DNA of 64,000 nucleotides from Pseudonocardia sp. N23 (GTDB taxonomy: Bacteria; Actinomycetota; Actinomycetes; Mycobacteriales; Pseudonocardiaceae), in contig NZ_BEGX01000128.1 in assembly GCF_002583555.1 (NCBI RefSeq), forward strand, positions 1 to 64,000, given 5' to 3'. Positions 1 through 7,958 of this stretch are shown here, one piece after another. The notes beneath the pieces were generated by a model. It saw only the letters and a list, made by a program, of their open reading frames with translations, was not told where the DNA came from and did not search any database. Numbering within the stretch: the stretch's first letter is position 1; each line of letters starts with the position of its first letter. A program made the position numbers and the translations under genes.

Positions 1-66
1 GTCTTCACCCGCACCACGACCGGAGCGATCCGTAATCTCAAAGCCCAGAACCGCTCAGTTTCCTAG
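1..66 (+). CDS. C-terminal end of an unknown protein (partial)
   Basis: The first 66 bases read as 21 codons without interruption and end in TAG; the last residues are AQNRSVS. Nothing upstream is visible, so no function can be given. The reading frame could also be open by chance, because 66 bases is too short to judge. If real, it is the gene next to the TrlF gene inside or beside the integrative element. Confidence 0.25.
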   Translation, partial: VFTRTTTGAIRNLKAQNRSVS

Positions 67-356
67 CCCGGACGTCAACCATCACCCGGGACAGGAACGT
101 CAAGCGTCAGGTGAGACCAGACAAAGGCAGTTGGGACGCAGTTGTTAGACCGCCGGCCGGTCGGAAGGGCGCCGTCTAGGCAGCCGCCCCGCAACTCGCG
201 CTGTCGTATACAGCACCCGTCGTGGCGACAGCGTCCGCAGCGACGCCTCAGAATGAGTCAACTGCCTGCGAGGGCCCCACAGCAGCCCACACGAATCAGC
301 TGTGACAGAGGTGTCGCTCGCTGTAACAGCCTGCAGACCCTGGACGAAGATCACAC
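67..356. other. Gene-free stretch upstream of the TrlF gene
   Basis: About 290 bases between a possible upstream stop codon and the GTG of the TrlF gene. Short open frames exist on both strands, but their composition looks like chance (Arg/Ser/Pro-rich). No attachment-site repeat, tRNA or clear terminator was recognised. The promoter of the TrlF gene must lie here, but I cannot point to boxes with confidence. Confidence 0.4.
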
Positions 357-3300
357 GTGTCTGCAACAACGACAGCGTCCGTGGGTCCGCATGACAACGG
401 CCCCGCCAACGAGCTGGCACGGGGCTCACTGTGGCGGAAATGGGACCTCCATGTACACACGCCCGCCTCGATTGTTAATTCGTACGGTTCCGATAATTGG
501 GACAAATATTTCAACGATCTCCGCAACTTGCCCACAGAGCTTAGCGTAATTGGCATAAATGACTACCTCTTTGTCGACGGATACCGGCGAGTTCTCCGAG
601 AATTCAACGCAGGAAATCTACCCAATATCGAAGCCATCTTACCCGTCATTGAATTGCGCCTTGCGAGCTTCACCGGAACCGACGGAAACATCCGGAGAAT
701 CAACTGGCATGTCATCTTCGAGCCAGGTATGGATCCGGATGTTATTGAGGCTCAGTTCATCAATGGTCTCAGCGCTCAGTATCGACTAGAGCCAGGTGAC
801 GGCCTGGTCGATCCACCACAATGGAGTGGATTCCTTAACGTTGAGAGCTTAAAAAACTTCGGCGCGCAAATTCGCCGTGGGGTACCCGAAGACCAGCAAC
901 ACCGGTACACCGAATCCGACCTCCAACTCGGCTTCAACAACTTCAATGTAGAGCTATCGGCGGTAGCGAACCTTCTGGACTCGCCTCTTCTGTTTGGAAG
1001 AGCTCTTACCGCGGTTGGCAAAACAGAATGGAACTCGCTGAAATGGAATGATCAGTCAATCGCAACCAAGAAGCACCTAATCAATAGTTCGGACGTCGTC
1101 TTTACCGCCACACAGTCGGGAGATTTGTATCAGAAGAGCAGAAAAGCGCTGCAAGATGCCGGCCTGAACGACCGACTCCTGGACTGCAGTGACGCTCACC
1201 ACTTCAGCACCTCAGATGACCCGAATCGAATCGGTGAGAGTCTGACTTGGATCAATGCCGACCCAACCCTGGCAGGGCTCAAACGAGCACTCGTTGAGTT
1301 CGACACCCGCATCTACATCGGGACCGAACCACCGAAGCTCACATCTCAACGACTGCGTGCAGCCGACCACATTGAGCGTATCGAAATTGCCCCATCGCCG
1401 ACTAGGCCTGCAAACGCGGCAACTTTCTTTTCCGTTGACGTTGCATTGAATCCGGGGTTTGTCGCCATAGTTGGCCGAAAGGGCCAAGGAAAAAGTGCGC
1501 TCCTTGATGCGCTCGGACTGGCAACAAACAGTCACGAGCAGAGCCACTTTTCGTTCCTAAACAAGGATCGGTTCCTGAACCCCAAGACGGGTTACGGCGA
1601 TCACTACGACGTAAAATTGACCTGGACGAACTGGACTCAGTCTAAGAAGCGGTTCTCAGCGCGGACGGACCTAGATTCAGCTGAACGGGCAACATACCTT
1701 CCGCAGCACCTTCTGGACGAGATATGCAGCTCAGATCCAGGAGCGGCAAACGACAAATTTTCTGAACGACTCTCGTCGGTGCTATTTGCTCATGTCCCTG
1801 AGGAGCGACGGCTCGGTACAACGAATTTTGATGCACTTGTGCGGACTCGAACAAGCGCCATCGACGAGCAAATCGCGTCTCTTCGCACGGAGCTGGGGTC
1901 CATAAATTCCGAGATTTCACAACTGATCCGCGATAGCCGACCCGAAAACATTGGTCTACTCAGGTCGCAACTTCGAGATGTTGATCAGCGTATTGCTGAC
2001 CTAAAGCGTCAACAGCCACCAGAGCCGGTCGCGCCCCCGATACCAGGAGAGGACCCGGCGTCTGGCGGCACGCTTCGGGAGCTTCGCAGTAAACGCGACC
2101 AGCTCACGGACGATATCCGCCGCCAGCGAGCGACTGAGTCAGCTCTGACCATCAAGGCAGATGCCATCGACCAGATCGTTACTGCGACCGACACCCTGCG
2201 GTCGCAATATGAGTCGTTCGTCGTAGCCAACTCGCAACGAGCCATCAACGCCGAGATTGATCTCGCCTCGATAGTGACCTTGACGATTGACAGAACCTCG
2301 CTGCTGGCCGTTAAGGACGCGGTTGCAGCTGATCGTTCAGTCGTTGCTAGCCTCCTTCATCCGACCGCCGGATCGTCGCTGCCTACACAGGTCAAAGCCC
2401 TCGACAGCTCCATCTCGGATCTGGAAGCAGAACTTGACGAGCCAAGCCGCAAATTTGCAGAAGCCCAGAAGGCCGTGGAGACCTGGAAACAAACACTTGC
2501 CGATTTAGTCGACGGAAGCCCCGGCCAACAAGGCAAGTCCTCAATTGAGCGCGAGATTCAGGCACTCCAAGAGGTACCTCAAAAGATTGTAAACCTGACC
2601 CAGGTTCGCGCAACGAAGGTCCGCAAAATCCATCAGTCGCTCCTCGCCAAGATCGAGATCCTGAACGATCTATACAGGCCTGCGCGCGATTTCATTGCTC
2701 AGCATGATCTTGCGATAAGAAGCGGTCTGGAATTCGCCGCATCCCTCGGCGAGTTGGGTTTTGAGGACCGCTTCTGGGATCTGGTCGGGCGAAATGTCTC
2801 TGGCCCGTTCGCCGGGCAAATTGAAGGTTCGGAACGGCTTCGCGAACTTGTCGACGAGACTGACTTCGCGAACAGCGATGACGTCGTCCGCTTTACCTCC
2901 GATCTTGCGACGTCTGTTGCCAAGAACCCTAACGGTAGCCCGAATCCAGAGCGGACTCTTCGCAAGGGGAGAACCCTCGAAGAGCTTCTCGACCTTATCT
3001 TTGGATTGTCCTACGTGGAGCCGTTCCATTACTTGCAGTATCACGGCCTCCCCTTGGAACGCCTGTCTCCTGGCGAGAAGGGTACGCTCCTCTTAATGTT
3101 CCATCTGCTGATCGACCCAAGCGAGCAGCCTCTCATTTTGGATCAGCCAGACGAGAATCTCGACAACGAGACTATTAAGAATCTTCTGGCTCCCGCCATC
3201 AAGGAGGCGTCGACTCGGCGTCAAGTCATCATTGTTACCCACAACGCAAATGTTGCCGTTGTTGCCGATGCCGATCAGATTATTGCCGCAGAGATGATCG

Positions 3301-3443
3301 ATGGACGCTTCAATTATCGTTCCGGATCAATCGAGAGCACCGCGATGAATCAGCATGTCGTCGATGTCCTCGAAGGGACGTGGCCAGCCTTCGGCAACCG
3401 CCAGGCCAAGTACCACCCTCCTAAGCAATGGGCAACTGGCTGA
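357..3443 (+). CDS. trlF: TrlF-family PHP-domain / ABC-type ATPase
   Basis: A 1028-residue protein joining an N-terminal PHP (polymerase and histidinol phosphatase) metal-dependent hydrolase to an SMC/RecF-like ABC ATPase. PHP metal ligands are visible: HVH at 32-34, ND at 68-69, H118, and DAH at 279-281. The ATPase has Walker A GRKGQGKS at about 373-380, an Arg/Glu-rich coiled-coil stretch at roughly 490-760, an ABC signature LSPGEKG near 903, Walker B LILDQPDENLD near 926, and a switch histidine in VTHNANV near 963. This is the architecture of the TrlF family; its substrate is not established, and related PHP or nuclease plus ABC proteins act in phage defence. The start is a GTG; another in-frame GTG lies eight codons on, before the conserved WRKWDLHVHTP block. 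The gene is visibly more AT-rich than its neighbours and has at least four TTA codons (639, 849, 2505, 3093), suggesting foreign origin. Family assignment is firm; a defence role is inferred. Confidence 0.9.
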   Translation: MSATTTASVGPHDNGPANELARGSLWRKWDLHVHTPASIVNSYGSDNWDKYFNDLRNLPTELSVIGINDYLFVDGYRRVLREFNAGNLPNIEAILPVIELRLASFTGTDGNIRRINWHVIFEPGMDPDVIEAQFINGLSAQYRLEPGDGLVDPPQWSGFLNVESLKNFGAQIRRGVPEDQQHRYTESDLQLGFNNFNVELSAVANLLDSPLLFGRALTAVGKTEWNSLKWNDQSIATKKHLINSSDVVFTATQSGDLYQKSRKALQDAGLNDRLLDCSDAHHFSTSDDPNRIGESLTWINADPTLAGLKRALVEFDTRIYIGTEPPKLTSQRLRAADHIERIEIAPSPTRPANAATFFSVDVALNPGFVAIVGRKGQGKSALLDALGLATNSHEQSHFSFLNKDRFLNPKTGYGDHYDVKLTWTNWTQSKKRFSARTDLDSAERATYLPQHLLDEICSSDPGAANDKFSERLSSVLFAHVPEERRLGTTNFDALVRTRTSAIDEQIASLRTELGSINSEISQLIRDSRPENIGLLRSQLRDVDQRIADLKRQQPPEPVAPPIPGEDPASGGTLRELRSKRDQLTDDIRRQRATESALTIKADAIDQIVTATDTLRSQYESFVVANSQRAINAEIDLASIVTLTIDRTSLLAVKDAVAADRSVVASLLHPTAGSSLPTQVKALDSSISDLEAELDEPSRKFAEAQKAVETWKQTLADLVDGSPGQQGKSSIEREIQALQEVPQKIVNLTQVRATKVRKIHQSLLAKIEILNDLYRPARDFIAQHDLAIRSGLEFAASLGELGFEDRFWDLVGRNVSGPFAGQIEGSERLRELVDETDFANSDDVVRFTSDLATSVAKNPNGSPNPERTLRKGRTLEELLDLIFGLSYVEPFHYLQYHGLPLERLSPGEKGTLLLMFHLLIDPSEQPLILDQPDENLDNETIKNLLAPAIKEASTRRQVIIVTHNANVAVVADADQIIAAEMIDGRFNYRSGSIESTAMNQHVVDVLEGTWPAFGNRQAKYHPPKQWATG

Positions 3444-4104
3444 CCAATTCAATCTCACCCATCGATTCGATCATCACGTCAGGTTGCTCCTGCTTAAGTT
3501 GCTTTGTCTTGGCGGGGCGGTTCACGAAGGCAATCGCTAGCGTCCCCGCCGCCCTTGCGGCGGCAATATCAGAAGCGGAGTCACCAATCATGACGCACTC
3601 CTTCGCGTTGGCGGAGCGCTGTTCAATAGCCGCCTGAAGCAGGTCGGGTCGTGGCTTCATTAGTTCGGGATGTCTTGGGACACGCCCGACGACACCATCC
3701 ACGATGTGAGCGAGGCCGATCCGACTCAGGTAGGCGATGACGGCGTCCGATGAGTTGTTGCTGACGATTGTGATCGTCCGACCCGAACTGGCGAGGGCAG
3801 TAATGGCCTCACGCGCGCGTTGAGTCGGAGTCGCTGTGGTGCTCGCATGCACTTCTTGGGCGACAAATTCGGCTTCAATCAGAGATAGCTCTCGGTAGCT
3901 CCGCACGGCGGCATAACGCAGCACCTCCAGCGGATCGCTCGTGTGAGCAATGGGTGCAGGTATATTCAGCGGTCCGCCGGATAGGAGATTGCGGAGCTTC
4001 GTGGCCACCTCGGTGTCTGAGCTGCCCCCATATAACGCACAGACGGGACCATCGAAATCGAGGAGGACGTGCCGCACTCCACGCAGGACCTCTGCGAGCG
4101 TCAC
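3421..4104 (-). CDS. HAD-family hydrolase
   Basis: A 227-residue haloacid dehalogenase-like phosphatase, expected to remove phosphate from a small molecule through an aspartyl-phosphate. Motif I is DFDGP near the N-terminus, motif II is the serine of TIVSNNS, motif III is the lysine of ELMKPRPD, and motif IV is GDSASD. All catalytic positions are present. The GTG start at 4104 is chosen because it overlaps the stop of the GntR gene in the tetranucleotide GTGA, a sign of translational coupling; the frame is open further upstream, but that part is only the GntR gene read in another frame. Its 3' end overlaps the 3' end of the TrlF gene by 23 bases in convergent orientation. GntR regulators paired with a HAD phosphatase are common in actinomycete integrative elements; the substrate is unknown. 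Confidence 0.88.
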   Translation of the reverse strand: MTLAEVLRGVRHVLLDFDGPVCALYGGSSDTEVATKLRNLLSGGPLNIPAPIAHTSDPLEVLRYAAVRSYRELSLIEAEFVAQEVHASTTATPTQRAREAITALASSGRTITIVSNNSSDAVIAYLSRIGLAHIVDGVVGRVPRHPELMKPRPDLLQAAIEQRSANAKECVMIGDSASDIAAARAAGTLAIAFVNRPAKTKQLKQEQPDVMIESMGEIELVSQLPIA

Positions 4105-4943
4105 GACGAGAACGAGCGTGCGACGTTGTCCCACAAGCTCTCGAACCACAGCCGGGACTGACGGACGTACTGCGACGCCATGGACTCGGGATCCGCGTCG
4201 GCGTTGTGCTGGAACAGGACGGCGTCCTTCCCCATCAGGTCCCACATGGGCGTCTTCTCGCCGTCGAGCGTGACGTCGTGGCGCTCGACCGGGTAGTAGC
4301 CGAAGAACACCTCGTCGTTGTTGATCACGTAGAGCTTGAACATCGGGACGGCGGGACTCGCTCGCACCTCGGCGCGGGCCTCCTCGACAAGACCCAGCTC
4401 GCCCAGCTCGTTCACGGCCTCGACGACCGCTCCCGTATGGCGATGCACTATCTGCGCCGCCCGCGCGCGGAACGCCGGGCTGTCTGCGAGGTCGTCGACC
4501 TGTGCCGGCAGAGCCCACGGCACAGACGGGTCCGGCACGAGCAGCCGGACCGAGATCGACGCCGGACGGAGACGACCAGCCCGAATCTTGTCGAGCGGCT
4601 CCGCGATCGCGCCGTGCAGGGTCTCACCCGAGAACCCGGCGAAGTCGACCGACACTCGCGCCTGCTCGAAGGCCCGTTCGAGATGTGGACGGAGTCCGAC
4701 GGGGCGCTCGGTGCGCTCGCGGACGAACACCCCGCTGCCCTGTCGCGAGACGACCAAGCCCTCGTCACGGAGCACGCGGATCGCCTGCTGCACGGTCATG
4801 CGAGCAACGCCGTAGTGCTCTGAGAGCTGCGGGCCGGATGGCAGCTTCTCCCCCGGCGCGAGCTTGCGCGTGAGGATCGACGCCCGCAGGGCGTTCGCTA
4901 CCTGCTGATACGGCGGTCGCGGGTCGTCCGGGTCGAGGGCCAT
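4101..4943 (-). CDS. GntR-family transcriptional regulator
   Basis: A 280-residue DNA-binding protein. Residues about 10-75 form a GntR-type winged helix (PYQQVANALR, then LSEHYGVARMTVQQAIRVL and a DEGLVVSRQGSGVFV wing). The C-terminal 200 residues are not a clear UTRA domain; they may bind the ligand made or consumed by the coupled HAD enzyme. The position, divergent from pra across a cluster of TGGCTAGCCA-type sites, matches the KorSA-type regulator of pSAM2-like elements, which represses pra and itself. The start is the ATG at 4943. Role as the element's transfer/excision repressor is inferred from position. Confidence 0.9.
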   Translation of the reverse strand: MALDPDDPRPPYQQVANALRASILTRKLAPGEKLPSGPQLSEHYGVARMTVQQAIRVLRDEGLVVSRQGSGVFVRERTERPVGLRPHLERAFEQARVSVDFAGFSGETLHGAIAEPLDKIRAGRLRPASISVRLLVPDPSVPWALPAQVDDLADSPAFRARAAQIVHRHTGAVVEAVNELGELGLVEEARAEVRASPAVPMFKLYVINNDEVFFGYYPVERHDVTLDGEKTPMWDLMGKDAVLFQHNADADPESMASQYVRQSRLWFESLWDNVARSFSS

Positions 4944-4974
4944 TTGCAGATGCTACGGCGAATCTGCCCAGCTC

Positions 4975-5054
4975 AGCTAACCGGCCTAGCCAACTCCTTG
5001 CCTGGCTAGCCATGTTGGCCTAATCTCAGCCTGGCTAGCCAAGCTGGCTAAGCC
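4975..5054. promoter_or_regulatory. Operator cluster between GntR gene and pra
   Basis: Two identical perfect palindromes, TGGCTAGCCA, lie at 5003-5012 and 5032-5041 (29 bp apart). Related half sites surround them: AGCTAACC at 4975, GGCCTAGCCAA at 4983, TTGGCCTAAT at 5015 and TGGCTAAG at 5045. They fill the divergent promoter region of the GntR gene and pra. This is what would be expected of the binding array for the GntR (KorSA-like) regulator; binding itself is inferred. Confidence 0.7.
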
Positions 5055-5071
5055 GGAGCAGAGGAGCCGAC

Positions 5072-5503
5072 ATGGCGATCAAGAACAGGTTCGCGGTCAC
5101 GATGGGCGACGTCTTCCCCCATGGCGCCTACGTGGTGTCTGAGGTCGAGCCGGTGCGTGACTTCGACAAGTCCAGCGCCGGGCGTCCGGTGCAGCAGACC
5201 GACAAGGATTCCGGCCTTCCGGTGTGGTCGGTCTCGGTCCTCGACGCCGACCCGGAGGCCCGCCGGGCGGACAAGACGGTGGTCGTGAAGATCGCCGCCA
5301 CGCATCAGCCGGTGCCCCCGGAGGCGGCCGCCGGCCTTCCGTTCCGTCCGGTCGAGTTCGACGGCCTGACCGTCACCCCGTACGTCGCGGAGAACGGCGG
5401 ACGGCCCCGGGTCGCGTACAGCTTCCGCGCTTCCGGGATGCGTGCTCCTGGCAATCACGGTGCGAAGCCAGTGCCACATAAGGCCAACCAGGACGCGGCC
5501 TGA
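5072..5503 (+). CDS. pra: Plasmid replication, integration and excision activator (Pra)
   Basis: A 143-residue protein recognised as the Pra family of actinomycete integrative elements, which activates the rep-xis-int genes and so starts replication and excision. The block HGAYVVSEVEPVRDF followed by GLPVWSVSVLDADPEA and, near the C-terminus, GLTVTPYVAENGGRPRVAYS is characteristic. No classical DNA-binding motif is evident. The ATG at 5072 follows a GAGGAG ribosome site. It is the first gene after the operator array, which fits control by the divergent GntR regulator as in pSAM2. The family name is well supported; the mechanism is known only from relatives. Confidence 0.9.
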   Translation: MAIKNRFAVTMGDVFPHGAYVVSEVEPVRDFDKSSAGRPVQQTDKDSGLPVWSVSVLDADPEARRADKTVVVKIAATHQPVPPEAAAGLPFRPVEFDGLTVTPYVAENGGRPRVAYSFRASGMRAPGNHGAKPVPHKANQDAA

Positions 5504-5517
5504 CCAGCGCTGTTGGT

Positions 5518-5550
5518 GGGGACGAGCCGGCCAAGGACCAGCTCGTCCCC
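5518..5550 (+). terminator. Stem-loop after pra
   Basis: A perfect 10-bp inverted repeat, GGGGACGAGC at 5518-5527 and GCTCGTCCCC at 5541-5550, separated by 13 bases, begins 15 bases after the pra stop codon. It has no strong T tract. It could be a terminator or attenuator separating pra expression from the long downstream operon. Confidence 0.5.
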
Positions 5551-5612
5551 GTTCTCCCTCGATCCGCGGATGCCCTGGCAGGCAACAAATTCCGGAAGGA
5601 CACGAACCCTAG

Positions 5613-6002
5613 ATGAGCACCTACACCGCCCATCAGCACTACAACCGGCCGCCGGTCACCGAGCGGGTGTTGGCCGCGCTCGACGGGCTGACCGACGAGT
5701 TCTCCCCGGTCGCCGCCGAGGCGCCCGACTCGAACGCCGCCCACGCGGTGCGCGCGGATCGCTTGGCGATTATCTGTGCCCGTCGCGCCGCCTGGTGGAA
5801 CCTCCTGCTGGCCCGCCCGCACCGCGACGGGATGTCCCGGCTGTTCCTCCGTGCGGTCATCCATGCCGCTGGGCAGGAGCAGGACCGCGCCCGGTTCTGG
5901 CGCGACGCCGCCGCTGACTGGCGTGCCCGCGCCGAGCGCCGCCCCACCTCGGACGTGGCCGGCGCGATGTCGAACCACCACGACCTCGGGATCGCGTCAT
6001 GA
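5613..6002 (+). CDS. Unknown element-borne protein
   Basis: A 129-residue protein with no recognised domain. It is mostly helical in appearance, with a tryptophan-rich middle (RRAAWWNLLLARPHRD, then a second segment FWRDAAADWRARAE). It starts with ATG after a GGAAGG site and its stop overlaps the start of the WhiB gene as ATGA, so it is translated with the operon. Proteins of this size and position occur in related elements between pra and the transfer gene; no function is known to me. Confidence 0.75.
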   Translation: MSTYTAHQHYNRPPVTERVLAALDGLTDEFSPVAAEAPDSNAAHAVRADRLAIICARRAAWWNLLLARPHRDGMSRLFLRAVIHAAGQEQDRARFWRDAAADWRARAERRPTSDVAGAMSNHHDLGIAS

Positions 6003-6292
6003 CCGGCCGTGGATGGCGCGGCTCGGCCGCCTGCGCCCGGGGTGTGGACCCTGAGCTGTTCTTCCCGCTCGACCTCGACCCCAGCTCCCCCGCCGTCGCC
6101 ACCGCACGGCAGGTCTGCGCGGGCTGCCCGGTCCGGGCGCTGTGCTTCGACGACGTCATGGACTGGGAGGAACCCGCCCGCCGCTGGGGTGTCGTCGCCG
6201 GGTTCACCCCCGACGAGCGCACCGCCCTCGCCACCCGCTCGGCGACCGTCGCCGTGCTCCGCCCGACCGTCCGGGGCGGTGCCGCCGCATGA
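5999..6292 (+). CDS. WhiB-family iron-sulfur transcription factor
   Basis: A 97-residue protein with the four WhiB cysteines: C12, then C40, C43 and C49 in the arrangement CAGCPVRALC, which would hold a 4Fe-4S cluster. A turn segment WGVVAGFTPDER follows at about 64-75, in place of the usual GVWGG, then a basic C-terminus. WhiB proteins bind sigma factor region 4 or DNA and respond to redox or nitric oxide. The gene overlaps both neighbours by 4 bases (ATGA), so it is made together with the transfer and replication proteins and may tune the element to host redox state; that role is inferred. Confidence 0.88.
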   Translation: MTGRGWRGSAACARGVDPELFFPLDLDPSSPAVATARQVCAGCPVRALCFDDVMDWEEPARRWGVVAGFTPDERTALATRSATVAVLRPTVRGGAAA

Positions 6293-6450
6293 CCGCCAAG
6301 CCCACGCCAGTCCGCTGCGAGGTCTGCCGCACGCTCCTGGTCGAACGCCCGGACCCGCGCCGGCGCCGCTGCGCCGACCACCTCGACCAACACCCGCTGT
6401 TCCCGCTCTCGGCCGTCCCCGGCCGCCGCCGCACCGGAGGTTCCCGATGA
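6289..6450 (+). CDS. Small cysteine-containing protein (53 residues)
   Basis: A short open frame joined by ATGA overlaps at both ends (to the WhiB gene at 6289 and to the translocase gene at 6447), which is the main evidence that it is translated. It begins MTAKPTPVRCEVCRTLLVER and has a C-x2-C pair followed by a CADH group, resembling half of a zinc ribbon; the C-terminus is Arg/Pro-rich. Function unknown. It could be a cofactor of the replication or transfer proteins, but nothing beyond its place in the operon says so. Confidence 0.65.
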   Translation: MTAKPTPVRCEVCRTLLVERPDPRRRRCADHLDQHPLFPLSAVPGRRRTGGSR

Positions 6451-7958
6451 GCCGCAAGGACTGGACAGCTCCCGCACCGCTGGAAGTCGAACGCCCCCGC
6501 CTGCCCTGGTGGCTCATGCTGCCCGGCAAGGCCCTGTTCGTCGCGGCACCCGTGATCGCCGCCTACGTGCTCGTCCGGGTCCTCGACTTCACCGCCCGCC
6601 GGGTCTGGCGCTACCCGGTCACCCTCGTCGCCGTGGCGGCTGCGATGTGGTTCGGCCTCACGGCCTCGTGGTGGTGGGTCGCTGGTGCCGTCGCCCTGGT
6701 CGCGGTCGTCGGCGGGGTGTGGCGGTGGCGCTGGCCCGACTCCTTCGACCGGATCGTGCGCCGGCAGATCGCGTCGGAGTGGCGCCGCGCGTGGGTCTAC
6801 GGCCGGGTGTGGCGGCGCACGACCCGGTTCGCGAACCTGGTCCGCAAGGCGGGGTCGACCCACTACTACCCCCGCGTCCGCATGGTCCGCGCCGACGGCT
6901 GGCGTGACCGCGTCGGTGTGCGGCTGCTGCACGGGCAGAGCCCGGACGAGTTCACCGCTCGGGCCGACTCCCTCGCGCACTCCTTCGGGGCGGTGTCGTG
7001 CCGGGTCCGTCAGGACAAACCCCGCCGCATCTGGCTCGACTTCATCCACTCCGATCCGCTGCGCGACCCGATCGCACCGCCCGCCCTCGTCGGACTCGGT
7101 GCGGGCATCGATCTGCGCAAGGTCCCGGTCGGAGTGGTCGAGACCGGACGGCCGTGGAACGTCCGGCTGCAGGGCAACCATGTCCTCGTCGTCGGCTCCA
7201 CCGGGGCTGGGAAGTCCTCGATCATGTGGTCGCTGCTGTGGCACCTCGCGCCGGCCATCGGCGCCGGCCTCGTCCAGGTGTTCGGGATCGACCCGAAGGG
7301 CGGCATGGAACTCGGCCGGGCACCGCACCTGTTCGAACGCCTCGTCTTCGACAACGGGCCCAACGCGGTCGACCTCCTCGAACACGTCGCCGCCCTCGGC
7401 CGGTCGCGGGCAGATCAGCTGCGGCAGGCCGGCGCCTCCGCATGGACCCCGGCCGCCCGGTCGCCGTTCGTGCTCCTGGTCGTCGACGAGCTCGCCGACG
7501 TCGTCGCCTACCAGACCGACCGCGCCTTGAAGACGCGTGCGAACAACGCGTTGCAGACCATCGCCTCGCAGGGCCGCGCCCCCGGCGTCTGCGTCCTCGG
7601 ACAGGTCCAGGACCCGCGCAAGTCCGTCGTCGACTTCCGCCACCTCTTCCCCACCAAGATCGCCCTTCGGTTGGACGAGCCCGACCAGGTCGACCTGGCG
7701 CTTGGGGAGAACGCCCGCACCCGCGGCGCCGCTGCTCACGAGATCAGCGAGGACACCCCCGGCGTCGCCTGGACCATCACCGACGGCCGCAAGGACATCC
7801 AGCGCGCCCGCGCGTTCCACCTCACCGACTCCCACCTCGCCGAGCTGAACGCGTTCATGCGCACCGCACGGCCGACCCCGCTCACCCTCGCCCCCTCCGT
7901 TGGCCCGACCGGCCCCGCTGAGTCCTTCGACCCGCCCGCCCTCGGGGAGGCCGCATGA
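6447..7958 (+). CDS. FtsK/SpoIIIE-type DNA translocase (TraB/TraSA-like)
   Basis: A 503-residue membrane ATPase that would pump double-stranded element DNA from donor to recipient mycelium. Hydrophobic segments at about 29-46, 57-72 and 74-92 anchor the N-terminus. The motor domain follows, with Walker A VGSTGAGKSS at about 249-258 and Walker B FVLLVVDELAD at about 341-351. A conserved ASQGRAPGVCVLGQVQDP segment then precedes the C-terminal part. Single FtsK-like proteins of this size do the whole of conjugation in actinomycete elements, without a relaxase or type IV secretion set. The ATG at 6447 overlaps the previous stop (ATGA) and the stop overlaps repSA, so start choice is firm. I see no separate clt site. 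Confidence 0.9.
   Translation: MSRKDWTAPAPLEVERPRLPWWLMLPGKALFVAAPVIAAYVLVRVLDFTARRVWRYPVTLVAVAAAMWFGLTASWWWVAGAVALVAVVGGVWRWRWPDSFDRIVRRQIASEWRRAWVYGRVWRRTTRFANLVRKAGSTHYYPRVRMVRADGWRDRVGVRLLHGQSPDEFTARADSLAHSFGAVSCRVRQDKPRRIWLDFIHSDPLRDPIAPPALVGLGAGIDLRKVPVGVVETGRPWNVRLQGNHVLVVGSTGAGKSSIMWSLLWHLAPAIGAGLVQVFGIDPKGGMELGRAPHLFERLVFDNGPNAVDLLEHVAALGRSRADQLRQAGASAWTPAARSPFVLLVVDELADVVAYQTDRALKTRANNALQTIASQGRAPGVCVLGQVQDPRKSVVDFRHLFPTKIALRLDEPDQVDLALGENARTRGAAAHEISEDTPGVAWTITDGRKDIQRARAFHLTDSHLAELNAFMRTARPTPLTLAPSVGPTGPAESFDPPALGEAA

Noticed and set aside
142..549. A 135-codon plus-strand frame near the left end
   Set aside because: Composition is Arg/Pro/Gln-rich, it overlaps the start of trlF in another frame and has no ribosome site.
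3421..4518. A 365-residue HAD protein with a long basic N-terminus
   Set aside because: The N-terminal 138 residues are the GntR gene in another frame; the GTGA overlap at 4104 is the natural start.
6009..6446. N-terminal extension of the FtsK-like protein over the WhiB and small cysteine genes
   Set aside because: Arg/Pro-rich shadow sequence; the ATGA at 6447 starts the hydrophobic anchor expected of the family.
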